From Bathynomus jamesi (lineage: Eukaryota; Arthropoda; Malacostraca; Isopoda; Cirolanidae): DNA of 64,000 bases. Below the pieces are notes generated by a model that was not told the DNA's origin, made no database searches, and saw only the letters and a list, made by a program, of their open reading frames with translations. Of the stretch, positions 44,105-55,859 are shown piece after piece. Within the stretch, counting starts at the first letter, position 1; each line of letters opens with the position of its first letter. Made by a program: the position numbers and the translations under genes. The stretch covers positions 94,955 to 158,954 of the forward strand of contig JAJOZX010009436.1 in assembly GCA_023014485.1 (NCBI GenBank). Reading direction: 5' to 3'.

Positions 44105-44862
44105 CAAACAAACACTTTATTTCAGACTCAACAGGTACAAACATTATACAAGAGGTCCATAGAAGATTAAGAGATAGTTGTCTGAGACACTGACTAAGTA
44201 GGCCAGTGAATCACTGTGTATAATGAACATACAAATACAATGATCCAACCATGACGTGGCGTGCCATCTATCACTAACATAAGTAAAACTATCACCAGGA
44301 AGACTACACATTGGTGAAAGGGTCAAGTTATTATCTTCACAGAAAGTTTTTAAGTGCTTGCTAAACAAAGAATTATCATTAAGCACATTAGCATTAAAGT
44401 CACCAATAATAGCTACACATGTCGTATCCAACTCATCAATAATACTGCTGACCTGCCCCAATTTAATGAGGTAATCTTCTTCATTATCAACTGCCTGAAA
44501 AGGCATATATATACACAGAATTACAATTTTTCTATTGTCTACACAAATTTCTATTCCAGTTAGCCAATTCAAACCAAGTTTTAATTCACTAATGTATTTC
44601 CCATACCCCAACCTCCATAGAACAGCTACCCCACCAGGTGGGTGGCCTGCAAGGAGACCATCTTGTTTATCGCTGGTGGCCTCCCCTATCCTATGAAAGT
44701 TACTGAACAGACTATTCAGGTCCTTTAAGTCCTGTTTCCATAGCCATGTTTCCTGCAGACAGAGAATATCAGCATCCTCTAACAGCGTATCAATTGTGAT
44801 CCGCCTGTGTTTGCTGTTATTGCCTAAGTTTAGGCCTCTACAGTTACAAGAGATTACCTTGA
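44105..44862 (-). pseudogene. LINE ORF2 restricted to the AP endonuclease
   Basis: The minus frame from about 44860 reads VISCNCRGLNLG, ILCLQETWLWKQ and later AIIGDFNANVLND and WHATSWLDHC, covering the endonuclease domain. The last motif is SDNY where SDH is expected. The frame stops at 44144, and AATAAAG follows on the minus strand at about 44114-44120. No RT is present, so the copy is internally deleted or derived from a shortened transcript. Confidence 0.75.
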
Positions 44863-44871
44863 ATGTTGCAA

Positions 44872-45761
44872 TTAGGAAGATGCAGGAGTTCTGCCAGCCA
44901 TCTCTACATGTTGAATTCCACTTATACCAGGCACAGTAGTTATAGCATTAGACCCAGCTGGATTTTCCTCTACAGTACGACGCATGATGTCTCCATAATT
45001 ACCCTCTCCAGCACTTGCGAGAGGGGTTGCAGGTGTTTTTCTTCCCTTCTTCTCATAGAACCGCCGTACATATACCCGTTCCGGCCATACTGCTGGACCA
45101 ATAAATACTCCTGGATCATCACAGACTGCTGTAACTTGAAAGGAACTGTACGTAGTCGATCTGGAGTCAATTTTCCTACATGTAACCTGAAGGTCCACTT
45201 TATCTTCCACAAATGCCTGCAGCTCCTCGGCCGTAAGATCAGGTTGACATCTCGAGACGAAAATGTGTGCGGTCTTCGTCGGTACAGCCATCATACGATC
45301 TGTTTTGGCAACCCCTATGATACCCCGCCGTTCTCTGCCAGCATTTGCCGCAGGCTGACTCCCTCTAGCCGGTGTATGAGTGGGATCAGACCCCTTTGAG
45401 GGACCACCATCATTAGCTACTGCAGTGGTTGCAGTTCTCGGAGGGGTCGCTCGCTTCCGGCCCCTCCTTACCACCATTATCCAAGATGCCTCCTCATCAT
45501 GACCCCCGACTGCATTCCCAGTATCCCGATTCACCAAGGCCCCTTGGGGGGGGTACCCTGTGTGAGATGGTATTGAGCTGGCGATGTAGCAGTGTCTGGA
45601 TTCAGGGATCCAGGATAAGACTGAGACGCAGAGGGCTCTGCACTCATGGATCCAGGATGAGGCTTAAAGGCAGAGGGCTCTGCACTCATGGATCCAGGAT
45701 GAGGCTTAAAGGCAGAGGGCTCTGCACTCATGGATCCAGGATGAGGCTGAGCGGCAGCCAA
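44872..45761 (-). pseudogene. LINE ORF1 with 16-residue repeats
   Basis: The N-terminal piece (45531-45761) contains about three and a half copies of a 48-bp unit encoding KPHPGSMSAEPSAF-like 16-mers. A run of eight G near 45543-45550 coincides with a frame change. The main frame (44872-45537, 221 residues) has a basic, low-complexity start, then TAHIFVSRCQPDLTAEELQ and VRRFYEKKGRKT, an RRM-like nucleic-acid-binding region typical of some LINE ORF1 proteins. Confidence 0.65.
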
Positions 45762-46079
45762 ATAACAAATATTTGTTTCAACTAAATCATTACAATTTCA
45801 GAGACTGTACGTCTTGATAAATTTTACTTTGTGGAAGGAAAAATTTGCCACAATATTAGTTCACATACGTTTATTTTAGTTAGGGTAAATTTAGTTAATT
45901 TTTCAGTTCTTTGTTCACACAATATGTCCATTGCCACTGTAATAGAAAAATAATAGACTATTATCTATTACTTTGCCTTCTATTACTATTACTATTACAG
46001 CCAAAAAATTATGATATATTACTACTACTATTACTTGAAAAATCCTGTAATAATCTATTACTATTACTCTTACCCCACG

Positions 46080-46102
<23 letters not shown>

Positions 46103-46125
<23 letters not shown>

Positions 46126-46500
46126 ATTGCTGTAAAATTTTCTCACTTGGTCTAAGAATAAAAGCCATTTTGTTCTCTTAAAGGGGCTATTAAGTACTTT
46201 CTACTCTGATATGACGGTTTTAATTATTTAAGCCTGACTTTCTTGGTATTTCTCTGCATTCAAGTTCAAATTGGCCAATTTTAACCGCTTCGAGGTGAAT
46301 ACTTAACGTTATCAATTAGTCTAATTTCGCTTCTATTTTGACCTAAAATAAGGCTCATTTCAGTGAATCTTCTACTTCTTCTTACTCTGATTTAAATGCA
46401 TGAAGCGTAGGAGACCTCAGACGGTTGTCTAAATGCAAATAATGTTGATACAGCTAAAATTAAGTTTTACTCCCTCCCCCCTACTTTCTTTACTTCCTTA
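46103..46500. other. no recognised gene
   Basis: AT-rich sequence between (TA)n tracts, with no coding region or repeat end identified. Confidence 0.4.
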
Positions 46501-46511
46501 GTTTACTTCCG

Positions 46512-46575
<64 letters not shown>

Positions 46576-46584
46576 ATATATATA

Positions 46585-46925
46585 TGTTAAATACAGACCG
46601 TGCATGGAACAAGGAACTCTTCTGGGAAATTACATCCACTATAGTTTGAATAAGTAATGATAAATGACAAATACTATAGTTTTTCTTTTTCATGATGGAA
46701 AGCCCAACGTGGGCACCGGGTTACTCGCAAAGAGGCCCCAAGGTGAGGGAAGTTATATTTTGGGGCCTCTTTGCGAGTAACCCGGTGCCTACGTTGGGCT
46801 TTCCGTCATGAAAAAGAAAAAACTATAGTATTTGTCATTTATCATTACTTATTCAAACTATAGTGGATGCAATTTCCCAGAAGAGTTCCTTGTTCCATGC
46901 ACGGTCTGTGTTTAACATATAAGTT
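46585..46925. repeat. foldback with about 155-bp arms between (TA)n tracts
   Basis: The left arm starts ACAGACCGTGCATGGAAC and the right arm is its near-perfect inverse, meeting at CAAGGTGAGGGAAG. Long (TA)n tracts flank it (46516-46586, 46953-47034). No coding potential. Confidence 0.9.
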
Positions 46926-46947
46926 TCTTAGGGGACCATTCTGAGTT

Positions 46948-47016
<69 letters not shown>

Positions 47017-47269
47017 TGTATATATATATATATAAGCTTAACATTTTCTATACTGAGTGTAAAGTTGTGAAACTTTCTTGGTCAATATGACCGAAGAAAC
47101 ACGATATAGAAGAAATATAGCCAAATTATAGATATACTGTATAATGATGCCACATGAATGGCAATACTCTTTTTTTTCTTGTACCAAATCCTGTTTCATA
47201 ATTAAGAAATTTTAAAAATAATAATTTAAAAATAAGAAGATTAATTGTGAAAACTTAATTAGGTATTGT

Positions 47270-47640
47270 ACTGTTTCAAAAGTCCTTTCCCATTGGGATT
47301 TGAAATTATTTGCTAATTTTTTCCTCTTATTACAACAAATTTTCAAAGTTCATTTGATGCAGCTCTATACACATGTAGATTCTCTCGCGTACGGATGTAA
47401 CGATATTTGCAAACTGTTCCTTAGAGATGCTAACACACGCTACTAATAACTTCTCTTTCAGATCGCGTATCGTCCTTGGACGTGTGTTGTAAACAACGCA
47501 AAGTGTAACAACAGCAACTTCATTTTATCTTGGGGTGCGAGTTTCGTTATCATCCTTATCAACTTAATAGGATACCTGGAACAAGAAGAGAAAAAGTAAT
47601 AAATAATCTGAAATCCCAATGGGGGCCAGACCTTTGAAAC
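47270..47640 (-). pseudogene. mariner/Tc1-like remnant
   Basis: Inverted ends TTTCAAAAGTC...CCATTGGG at the left and CCCAATGGGGGCC...TTTGAAAC at the right. The minus strand encodes RTIRDLKEKLLVACVSISKE and RIYMCIELHQ, a transposase C-terminal segment. The rest is deleted. Confidence 0.65.
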
Positions 47641-47689
47641 ACCCTAAATTTCAAAATAGTTTCTAACATGAGAATCCATGAAGTTCACC

Positions 47690-47950
47690 TTTAATAAATA
47701 AAAGGTGACCCGGTGACGGCAGGGGGCGCGCAGCAAAACTCAGCTGTTCTTCCTTCTATACAATAAAGAAAGTGGTTGGTGGATAAATAGGTACCCTGGG
47801 TAATCTAGTGGTTAAGACGCTGAGCTGCTGGTGGGATGTGGTTCGGATTCCACGTTAAATTGTAGGTCCAAGGTGGAGTGAAAAGCTTGACCTTCGTCAG
47901 AATGAACAATTCGGGCGGAAGCAAACCAAAGGTTACCAAAGGTGTATATA
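47690..47950 (+). mobile_element. SINE with tRNA-Ser/Leu-like module
   Basis: Contains ACCCTGGGTAATCTAGTGG, AAGACGCTGAGCTGC, GGTTCGGATTCCACG and CAAGGTGGAGTGAAAAG. It starts with GACCCGGTGACGGCAG, a relic of the first tRNA-like module of the 32782-33060 copy. Confidence 0.75.
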
Positions 47951-47978
47951 TACTTCATATATAAGATGTATATATATT

Positions 47979-48036
<58 letters not shown>

Positions 48037-48407
48037 ATAGAAAACCGTAACTCTGTGCATAAAGTTTCTAAAGATGAAATTATATACAGGGTGTACATAA
48101 AGTCAGGATCTATTTTTGTGAAATAATTATTTTTTTCTATTTTTCTTTTCAGAAGCCGTTAGAATGAATACAGAAGAGCGTGTGGCAATAGTAATTTGGC
48201 GAATCGAGGGAAAGAAATACAATGACATCAGAGAGAAGTTTAGAAGGAGATTTCATAAGCCGGGGCCAATAGACAAGACAATACGAAAATTGGTGAACAA
48301 ATTTAAACGAACGGGATCTGTAAATGATGAAGCAAGATCAGGACGACCGTGTATGTCAGATCTTACCGTGAATGCAGTACGCGAATTATCACTGAGGAGC
48401 CACGTAC

Positions 48408-49348
48408 CAGTGATGTAGGTCTCGAGATCGGTCTCGGTCTCGAGACCGATCTCGAGACCCAATTTGCAGATCTCGATCTCGATCTCGGTCTCCGCTATTT
48501 AGATCTCGGTCTCGATCTCGGTCTCGACAGACGCGGTCTCGGTTTTTCTCCCTGAGACCTTTCGAGACCTCTCGAGACCGTAATGAAAAATACATGTTAT
48601 TGGCATACTCATGATGGTGGCTTGGTTGAACAGACACAATTCAGAATGTTTATGAAAGTTTGTAAAAGTAAGGGACTCTAGGTATTCATTCATATTTTAG
48701 ACAACTGCTCTCCAATAAAGTTTTGGCACCAGAAAAGGGATAAATTCCCATCACTGGCCAATATTGCCATGCCTGTTTTAACAGTGCCTGCCTCTAGTGC
48801 TCCAAGTGAGCGTGTATTTAGCCATGGGGGCATAATAATGAGGCTCCACAGAAGTCGAACTTCAGCAGATCTTCTGAGCATGCTGATGTTCCTTAAGTGT
48901 AATGAGCACCGATCATGCTTTAAATAAATGCACAAGTCAAACTGGGTAGTGGGTACGTTCATTAAACCTTCTGTAACAGCTATAAAAGAAGTAAATAAAT
49001 AAAAAGTACGATATATATATATATTATATATATATATATATAATATATATATATATATTTGTTAATTTATAGGCTACACTTTTTGCATTCAACACACTAC
49101 ATCTGAGAAAGTAGTTATTAGTTTATTAATATACTTAACATAGTCTAATTTCCATAGTAGTGTAAAACAAATTGAAAGGGCATGAGCTTGGTCTCGATCT
49201 CGATCTCGGTCTCGAATTTTAAGGGTCTCGATCTCGGAAGGTAGATCTCGATCTCGAACCTTTGATCTCGGTCTCGATCTTGGTCTCACAGGATCAGGTC
49301 TCGGTCTCGGTCTCAGTCTCGGACTTGGTGGTCTCGACTACATCACTG
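48408..49348 (+). mobile_element. hAT element with GRTCTC subterminal arrays
   Basis: Inverted ends CAGTGATGTAG and CTACATCACTG, with perfect direct repeats CCACGTAC at 48400-48407 and 49349-49356. Arrays of GGTCTCGATCTCG-like words fill 48416-48585 and 49189-49340. The interior keeps only the C-terminal domain of a transposase. Confidence 0.95.
48703..48926 (+). pseudogene. hAT dimerisation domain in the 48.4-kb element
   Basis: Frame without a usable start: FWHQKRDKFPSLANIAMPVL, then VPASSAPSERVFSHGG and LLSMLMFLKCNE. This is the standard hAT C-terminal signature. The rest of the transposase is missing. Confidence 0.85.
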
Positions 49349-50293
49349 CCACGTACGTCCGTTCGTGCTGCATCACACAGACTCGGCCTCCCGACGTCAT
49401 CTGTGCACAAAATTCTGAAAGTTAATTTGCAGAAGAAAAGCTATCATTTGCAAGTTTTACATGATTTACATGAGGAAGATTTCCCTCGACGAAGTGCTGT
49501 GTGTGCTGATCTCGTAGAACAAATCTGGAGTGATAATTTAATGGACAACATTCTCTTTAGTGATGAAGCCACTTTCCATACGTGTGGAAAAGTAAATCGC
49601 CATAACTGTCGAATTTGGGCAGATGAAAGACCGAATGATTTCGTCCAAAATTGGGAAAGAGACTCACCTAAAGTTAATGTCTGGATGGGTTTAACAAAAT
49701 CTAAAGTTTATGGTCTTTTTTTCTTTGCTGAAGCTACAGTTACTGGGCTTATTTATCTGGACATGTTGCAGCAATTCCTTGAACCTCAGCTGATTGGGGA
49801 TAGGATTGTTAGTACCGTCGTCTATCAACATGATGGTGCTCCTTGTCACTATGCCAAAATTGTTCAGGATTATCTAAATGGACGTTTTCCAAATCGCTGG
49901 ATCGGACGCGGGAGCAACAGACCTTGGCCAGCGAGATCACCAGATTTAACCCCTTAGATTTCTTTGCATGGGGCTTTATCAAATCGCACGTCTATCAGAC
50001 GAAGATTACGAGTCTTGAAAACTTACGTACACGTATACGAACTGCTGCAGATAACATAACCCCGCAAATGCTCCAGAATGTGTTTAGAAATGCTGCGGAA
50101 CGATTTGAGCTGTGCAGGGATACTGATGGGCGTCACGTCGAATCCTACTCTTAATTATTTAATAAATGTTACCACTTTATCATTTTATGATTGAATTCCA
50201 TATAATTTCCAAGTGCTTCACAAAAATAGATCCTGACTTTATGTACACTCTGTATTGTGAGCAAGATAAAAGCAGCATGCTCTGCCACGTTTG

Positions 50294-50296
<3 letters not shown>

Positions 50297-50349
<53 letters not shown>
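50297..50349. repeat. (TA)n microsatellite
   Basis: Long TA tract between the mariner and the next transposon copy. No left inverted end could be identified for the latter between 50350 and 50690. Confidence 0.85.
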
Positions 50350-50351
<2 letters not shown>

Positions 50352-50691
50352 AGTTAGAAATCCAGCAATGCATATATGCTAAACTGGATCCATTTGTACT
50401 AAAAAGAAACCACACAAAAAATGGTCTTGATAGTCTCATTCCTTCCACTCCCCCAAGCCCCTTGTAGGTTTGGGTCAACTTGTAGAGCGTTGAAACAGCG
50501 AGTGTATTGACACGAGCACACAATCGACACGAGCACACGACTAGCACTACTCGTCCCCAAACACACACACACACAACCACTTTCCGTTCATCAACCCATC
50601 CCCACAAGGTGGGCATCTGCTGCCTGCGAACAAACTGTGTTATCAGTCTGACGTGTCGTACCACTACTAATGAGTCTTATTTGTTTCACAG

Positions 50692-52818
50692 ATGGCAACA
50701 ACACGCAAGCAAGTGAGTTTGTGGCTTCTCGGGCACCTCAGGGAGGAGGATTTCTCTTCCATGAGACAGCTTCCCACCATGGGTGAAGTTGGAAAGCGTC
50801 TGTTTTTCATCCAACGAGTCACGAAGCAAAACCTTCCAAGAGCATGTAGTGATGTGGCCGAAGAACTCATGGAGATGTGGACAAAAGCATCGTTGAAGAC
50901 ATCCCACAAGCCATACATTGTTGCCAAGCTCAAAAAGCTTCACGAGAGGTACGTGAAGTTGTCTAATCACAAGGATCGACGAACGGAAACAGCGAGCTCA
51001 TGAACAACAGTTCTTGTTGGACATGGAGACCTTGTTTGATGTTGCTCACTCTGAAACTGGATCTTCGAAGACAAATAAAGAAGACTGTGACTTCCTTAAA
51101 GACCAACGGACAATGAGAAAGATGGTCATTGGCCCAGAAGACGTTGCATTTGCCAAAGCATCCAAGGCCAAGGCAATGAAGCAGGAGAACGAGGAGCGAC
51201 GACGACACAAGTCTAAGGAGGAAATGAAACGAATACGGGAGCCGGAGCATGCAGAGGCAGATGCAGAATTGAATGGCAGCTCGGGAGGAATTCACTCAGG
51301 TCAGCCACCGCCTCCGCCAATGTGGCTCTCAGCCAAAAGCCATGATGATGGACCCTCTCCGGGTTATCGATGACCCCCAGTTCGTCGCGGCCCTTGACCG
51401 GACAAATACAAGCGTGCAAAAAGCCATACACATCGTCGCTCCTGCCCTGTCAGCAGCTGGGGTGAATGTGCGAGAATTGACGCTCTCAGCGACCTCCATT
51501 CACGGTGCCAGAACCAAAACACGACACAGAATTGCCGAGGACATTAAGACCAACTTTGACCCCCAGAAGCCGTGCATTCTCCACTTCGATGGGAAGATCC
51601 TTCCCGACGAACGAGGTGGTAAGTCGGATCGCTTACCCATCGTTGTATCAGGAGAAGGCTTCGAAAAGCTGCTGGCCATTCCAAAAATTGCATCAGGAAC
51701 CGGAAGAGCAATGGGAGATGCAGGAATATGTTGTGACACAACGGCGGCAAATACAGGTCTCCACACAGGAGCATGTGTCACAATTGAAGAAGGCTTGCAG
51801 CGATGCAGCGTCCACTCGTCTTCTTCCCTTGCCGCCACCACACTCACGAGTTGGTGGTCACTGCAGTCTTCGACAAGTTCTTTTCTTCCTCTGGCCCGAA
51901 CATTCCTTTGTTTGCTCGCTTCAGGGATTACTGGAGCTTCATTGACCAGGGCAGCTACCATCCCTTTGAAGATGACCCGAAAGACTCTGACCCCTTGCAG
52001 ACTTTTGTCTCTGATAACCGGAACAGTGTTGTTGAATTCATCAGTGCCAGACTTAGTCAGAAGCAGGACCGGGATGATTACCAAGAATACATGGAGCTGG
52101 CGCTTTCTTCTTGGGGGCAACCGTCCCTCCAAGGAAGCAGAAGAAGAGTCTCTTCCGCTATCCCGGAGCATTCTACCGAGCTAGGTGGATGGCAAAAGGA
52201 ATTTATTCCCTCAAGATCTTGTTTCGGAGGCAGTTTTCCCTAACGCCGTCGGAAGAGAAGGCGCTGCGACGCATCAACGTATTCTCCACTACGATTTACC
52301 TTCGAGCGTGGTTTGAGGCACCCAGTGGCGTCGATGCTCCTCGAAACGACATCGAGCTCCTCCGACAGCTTGAAGGATAAAAGACCAAAGACGAGGCAGT
52401 TGCAACCATTGCGATAGCCAAGGCTCAGAACCACCTCTGGTACCTCAGTGAAGACCTTGTTGGTCTCGCCTTTTTCTCGGATATGGTAGACAATTTGGAA
52501 AAGAAGCATATGCTTAAAAATCTCCATGAGGTCCCTGCGCGCAAGAAGGGGCTAAGAAAATTCGAGTCAAAGTGCATGAAATCGCCGTATCTGCTCACTC
52601 TCCCAGACTTCGTGACTAAACGGACTGCTAACTTCTTCAAATGCATGGGACTCAAAGTTCCCCACTACCTGGAGGACCTGGTGGCGATGAAGGAGAGAGT
52701 TAGGGCCATTCGGGTCGTCAATGACTGCGCTGAGCGAGCGGTGAAGCTCGCAACTGACTTCAACAGTTCGATCACCCAGCGCAAAGACGAGAAAGAATTG
52801 ACATTCCAAGTGATCTAG
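50692..52818 (+). pseudogene. transposase-like gene of the unassigned superfamily, copy B
   Basis: ATG 50692 is preceded by TTTGTTTCACAG, a splice-acceptor-like sequence, so a 5' exon is likely. The first frame (MATTRKQVSLWLLGHLREED, LPTMGEVGKRL) shifts near 51000. The second carries DFLKDQRTMRKMVIGPED and a K/E-rich helix. Another shift near 51290 leads to IVAPALSAAGVNVRELTL, LHFDGKILPDERGG, CCDTTAANTGLHTGAC, and in a further frame FFPCRHHTHELVVTAVFD. The C-terminal part has YPGAFYRARWMAKGIYSLK and RVVNDCAERAVKLATDF. A deletion after RAMGDAG removes a segment before the second aspartate. At least four breaks make it inactive. Confidence 0.75.
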
Positions 52819-53091
52819 CATCATCGGAAGACCATGCCCAGTGCAAAGAAGTCCCATTACATATGATCCCTATGGATATGTTGGTAAATTTTTCATTGTT
52901 TTCTTAATGTGTTGAAAAGACTAAGGTTTCTGTTAATTGTTTTGGATGTAAAGTTACGGAAGTACATTTTTTGTTCAGCTGATTCCATAATCTCCCCAAT
53001 AAGACTTGAAGGAGGCTCTTGGGGGACCAGTAAATATTACTCAAATTGAATAAAATTTTGTTTGTGTCGTTCAGTTAATAAATGGACGTGA

Positions 53092-53156
53092 TTAAACATG
53101 TGTGTGGTATTGAATTACAAACTTTGTACATCACCCCTATAGCCGCAGAATGCCCT
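53092..53156. other. right end of copy B
   Basis: The sequence ends GCAGAATGCCCTAA at a (TA)n tract, mirroring the TTAGGG start of the next element. It is therefore read as the terminus of copy B; the left terminus was not found. Confidence 0.5.
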
Positions 53157-53174
53157 AATATATATATATATATA

Positions 53175-55859
53175 TTAGGGTGTCCCAGCCTCACATGTGA
53201 AAATAAAAATTTGCAAGAGTCAAATCGCACACCCCTTTAATTAATTACACTTGAAGAAAGGAAAAAATGGGCGAAATTTCATTGGCCTATTAGGAGGGGA
53301 AGGGTCCCCTCATTGACCTTGTTTATTCGACCCTATATGAACAAACGTAAATGCTCAGCATTAATCATTCTAGAATGGAAGAATGAAATGTAAATTCTTT
53401 CTAATGACTAAATTAAAGGAAATGGAAATTCTTCCTAATGGCACATTTCATTTCGGGGGACAGAGGATCTTTTTGTCTGCTGAGGGGAACTGCTGGCGGT
53501 GGTATTCGACGACTTGGTACACGAGCTGCCGTTCCTCCTCGTTTTTTGTCAGGCCCTCGTTGAAATCTTCCGCCAGTTTCACCGCCCGTTCTGCCGCGTC
53601 GTTCACAGACTTCAACGATGGTGCACATCCTTCGAGATCTTTGGGGGTTTTTGGAACCGGCAGCTTCAGGAAATGAAAAAGGTTTTGAGTCCTTTTCGTG
53701 ACCAAGGTGCTCAAATCCGACCGTCTCACGGTCAAGACACTCTTTCCCTCCAGCCGACGCAGATCTTTTGGGTTTTCGGTCTTCTTGTGCAGGTTTTGGA
53801 GCATGGCCGTCTTTTCTGCATCGGTGGTTTTGGAGGAGAACATAGCGAGTCCGGCTAAATCTTCGCTTAGGTACCAGAGGTGGCCCCGGAATTTCGTCAA
53901 TGCGGCGGTACCTACATCATGATCCACCGCCTTGTACCGCTCTAGGTCCTCCAACAGCTCCAGTTCATTGACGGGCGCGTCCACCGTCAATGGAGCCTCG
54001 AACCACCTCTGGAGGTAGATGGTGACGGCAAAGACGTTTATCCTGCGTAGTGACCGGACCTCGTGAGCGGTCAGGTGGAATTGGCTTCGGAAGATGAACA
54101 TCTTAAGACAGTAAATGCCTTTGGCCATCCACCTGGCCCGGTGGTATGCTCCAGGACGATTGTACCGGAGATCTCGTTTGCCATGACCATCGAGGAAGAC
54201 CAGAGCGAGGATCAGGAACTCCCGGTAATCGTCTCTTGGGTGGCCAACTTCAAGCTGGTCTTCAATGAAGTGGACAATCTGCTCTTTTTTCAACGCCACC
54301 CATTCCGAAAGGATGTCGCTTGGGCCATCGCCGTTGAACGGAGAAGCCTGCTTCTGGTCGATGAACTCCCATTGGGATTTGAAGCGAGCGAACAGCGCAA
54401 TTTCGGGGCCAGAAGACCTGAAGAACAGGTCAAAGACTGAGGTGATTACCAATTCCATCATGTGGTGTCTGCAAGCCAGGAAAAGAACGCGGCGGTCCAT
54501 TTGGTCCTGGATAATCGTACAAGCGCCGCTGTGAATACCGGTATTCGCCGCTGTTGTGTAGAAGCAGAGACCGGCAATCCATTGAACTTGCGGCCAATCG
54601 TCCAGCACCTTCAGAACAGCTCCAGCCATCCGCTGTCCCGTGCTGTCAGGGATTTTTGGGATCGCCAACAACTTCTCAAGATTCTTCCCGCTGACCAGCA
54701 CTGGTATGCGATCCGATTTCTTTCCCTCCATCCGAATCAGGGAGGAGTTTGCCATCAAAGTGGACGACAAGCGGCGTATCAGGATTGAACTCGTCTTGAT
54801 TCCGGCTGCCAAGTTCTTCCTGGACTTCTGCCGTGAACGGTGAAGACTTGATTTGGACAAGGTGACCGAGGATAACTCAACTCCCGCGGCAGCGAGTGCT
54901 GGAGCCACAATGTGCATCGCTTGGCGTACTGAGGTTCCAGTTCGATCCAGGGCTGCAGCAAAATTGGGATATTGGATGATCCTCCTTGCCGACACTTGGC
55001 CGTCCTTGGGAGCGGATCGAGGAGCCGAAGGAGCAGGAGAGGAATATTGGACATCATCATTGGATGCTTCGGCCATGGACTCCGAAGAAGAAGAAGACCC
55101 ACTTTTCACCGTTCCTTTTGCTTGCAGTGAGTCCATCTCTTCGCGGCTTTTCTTCTTCCTCTTCTCTTCAGCTGCTCGGCGTTTCTCCCGCTCCGCTGCC
55201 CTGCGAGCAAACTCCAGGTCCTCTCCTCCGATGTACATCTTTCGCACGGTTCGCTGGTCATTCAGAAAGTCTCGATCTTCGGGGACTTTGATGAGTTTCA
55301 TGGCGTTGGCATGAGCTGTTTCGAACAGTGTATTCAGGTTGGCTTGGAATCCCTTTTCCCGCTCCAGTTGCTTCTCTCCCCCACGGTTTCGGTTTCTGGC
55401 AACCTTCTTGTAGTCCGTGGAGAGGGCCTTGATCCTCTCGACGCACTTGGGCTTGTGGGAGGTCGGAATAGATGCCCGAGCCCACACCGCCATAACCTCA
55501 TCAGCTACCACATTGGCAGCTTCCGCCGTGGACGTTTTTTTCTTCCGAGTGAAGAACAACAGACGTCGAAGAACATCTCCCACTGTCGGGAGTTGACACA
55601 GCGTTTCCAGGGGTTCATTTCGCAACACCCCCACCAACCACACAGTCTCCTGCTTTCTTGTATCCATAACCTGAAAAGAAATATGCTACAATTAGTATAA
55701 GGTAGAGAGTAGCCGTTCAGCAATACTAACACATGGTTTGAGGGGACCCTTAAAATTAAAGAACACGAATGAAATTCATCTTGCTGGCATGTTTTCACGA
55801 GTGGAAGAAATTAGGGGGGTGTGCATGAGAAACGTCAGGAACGAAAAAAATTGGGACAC

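Larger units (their letters stand above)
43937..46083. mobile_element. hAT-like element with TTACTA-type interior, hosting a LINE
   Basis: Inverted ends CAGACATGGGGT and ACCCCACGTCTG lie in (TA)n. The interior next to both ends is rich in TTACTATTAC runs. The ends resemble those of the hAT element at 57313-58480 (CAGGCATGGGG). A LINE occupies about 44105-45775. Confidence 0.65.
48164..50154 (+). pseudogene. mariner transposase, interrupted but with catalytic motifs
   Basis: The N-terminal part (48164-48399) encodes the DNA-binding region (MNTEERVAIVIWRIEGKKYN, SGRPCMSDL). After the insertion, 49357-49957 carries LFSDEATFHTCG (first D), VYQHDGAPCHYA (second D) and PARSPDLTP. A frame change near 49955 separates the last block, LDFFAWGFIKSHVYQ, and the C-terminus (to 50154). 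The third acidic residue is D or E within SPDLTPLDFF. Few other defects are seen, so the element was fairly intact when the hAT element hit it. Confidence 0.85.
48087..50252 (+). mobile_element. mariner/Tc1-like element, split by a hAT element
   Basis: Inverted ends CAGGGTGTACATAAAGTC and GACTTTATGTACACTCTG, flanked by TA. The transposase is present in two parts around the hAT insertion at 48408-49348. Without the insertion it would be about 1.2 kb, normal for the family. Confidence 0.9.

Noticed and set aside
54063..55314. Several plus-strand frames over the 739-residue gene
   Set aside because: Shadows of the minus-strand transposase-like gene in GC-rich codons.
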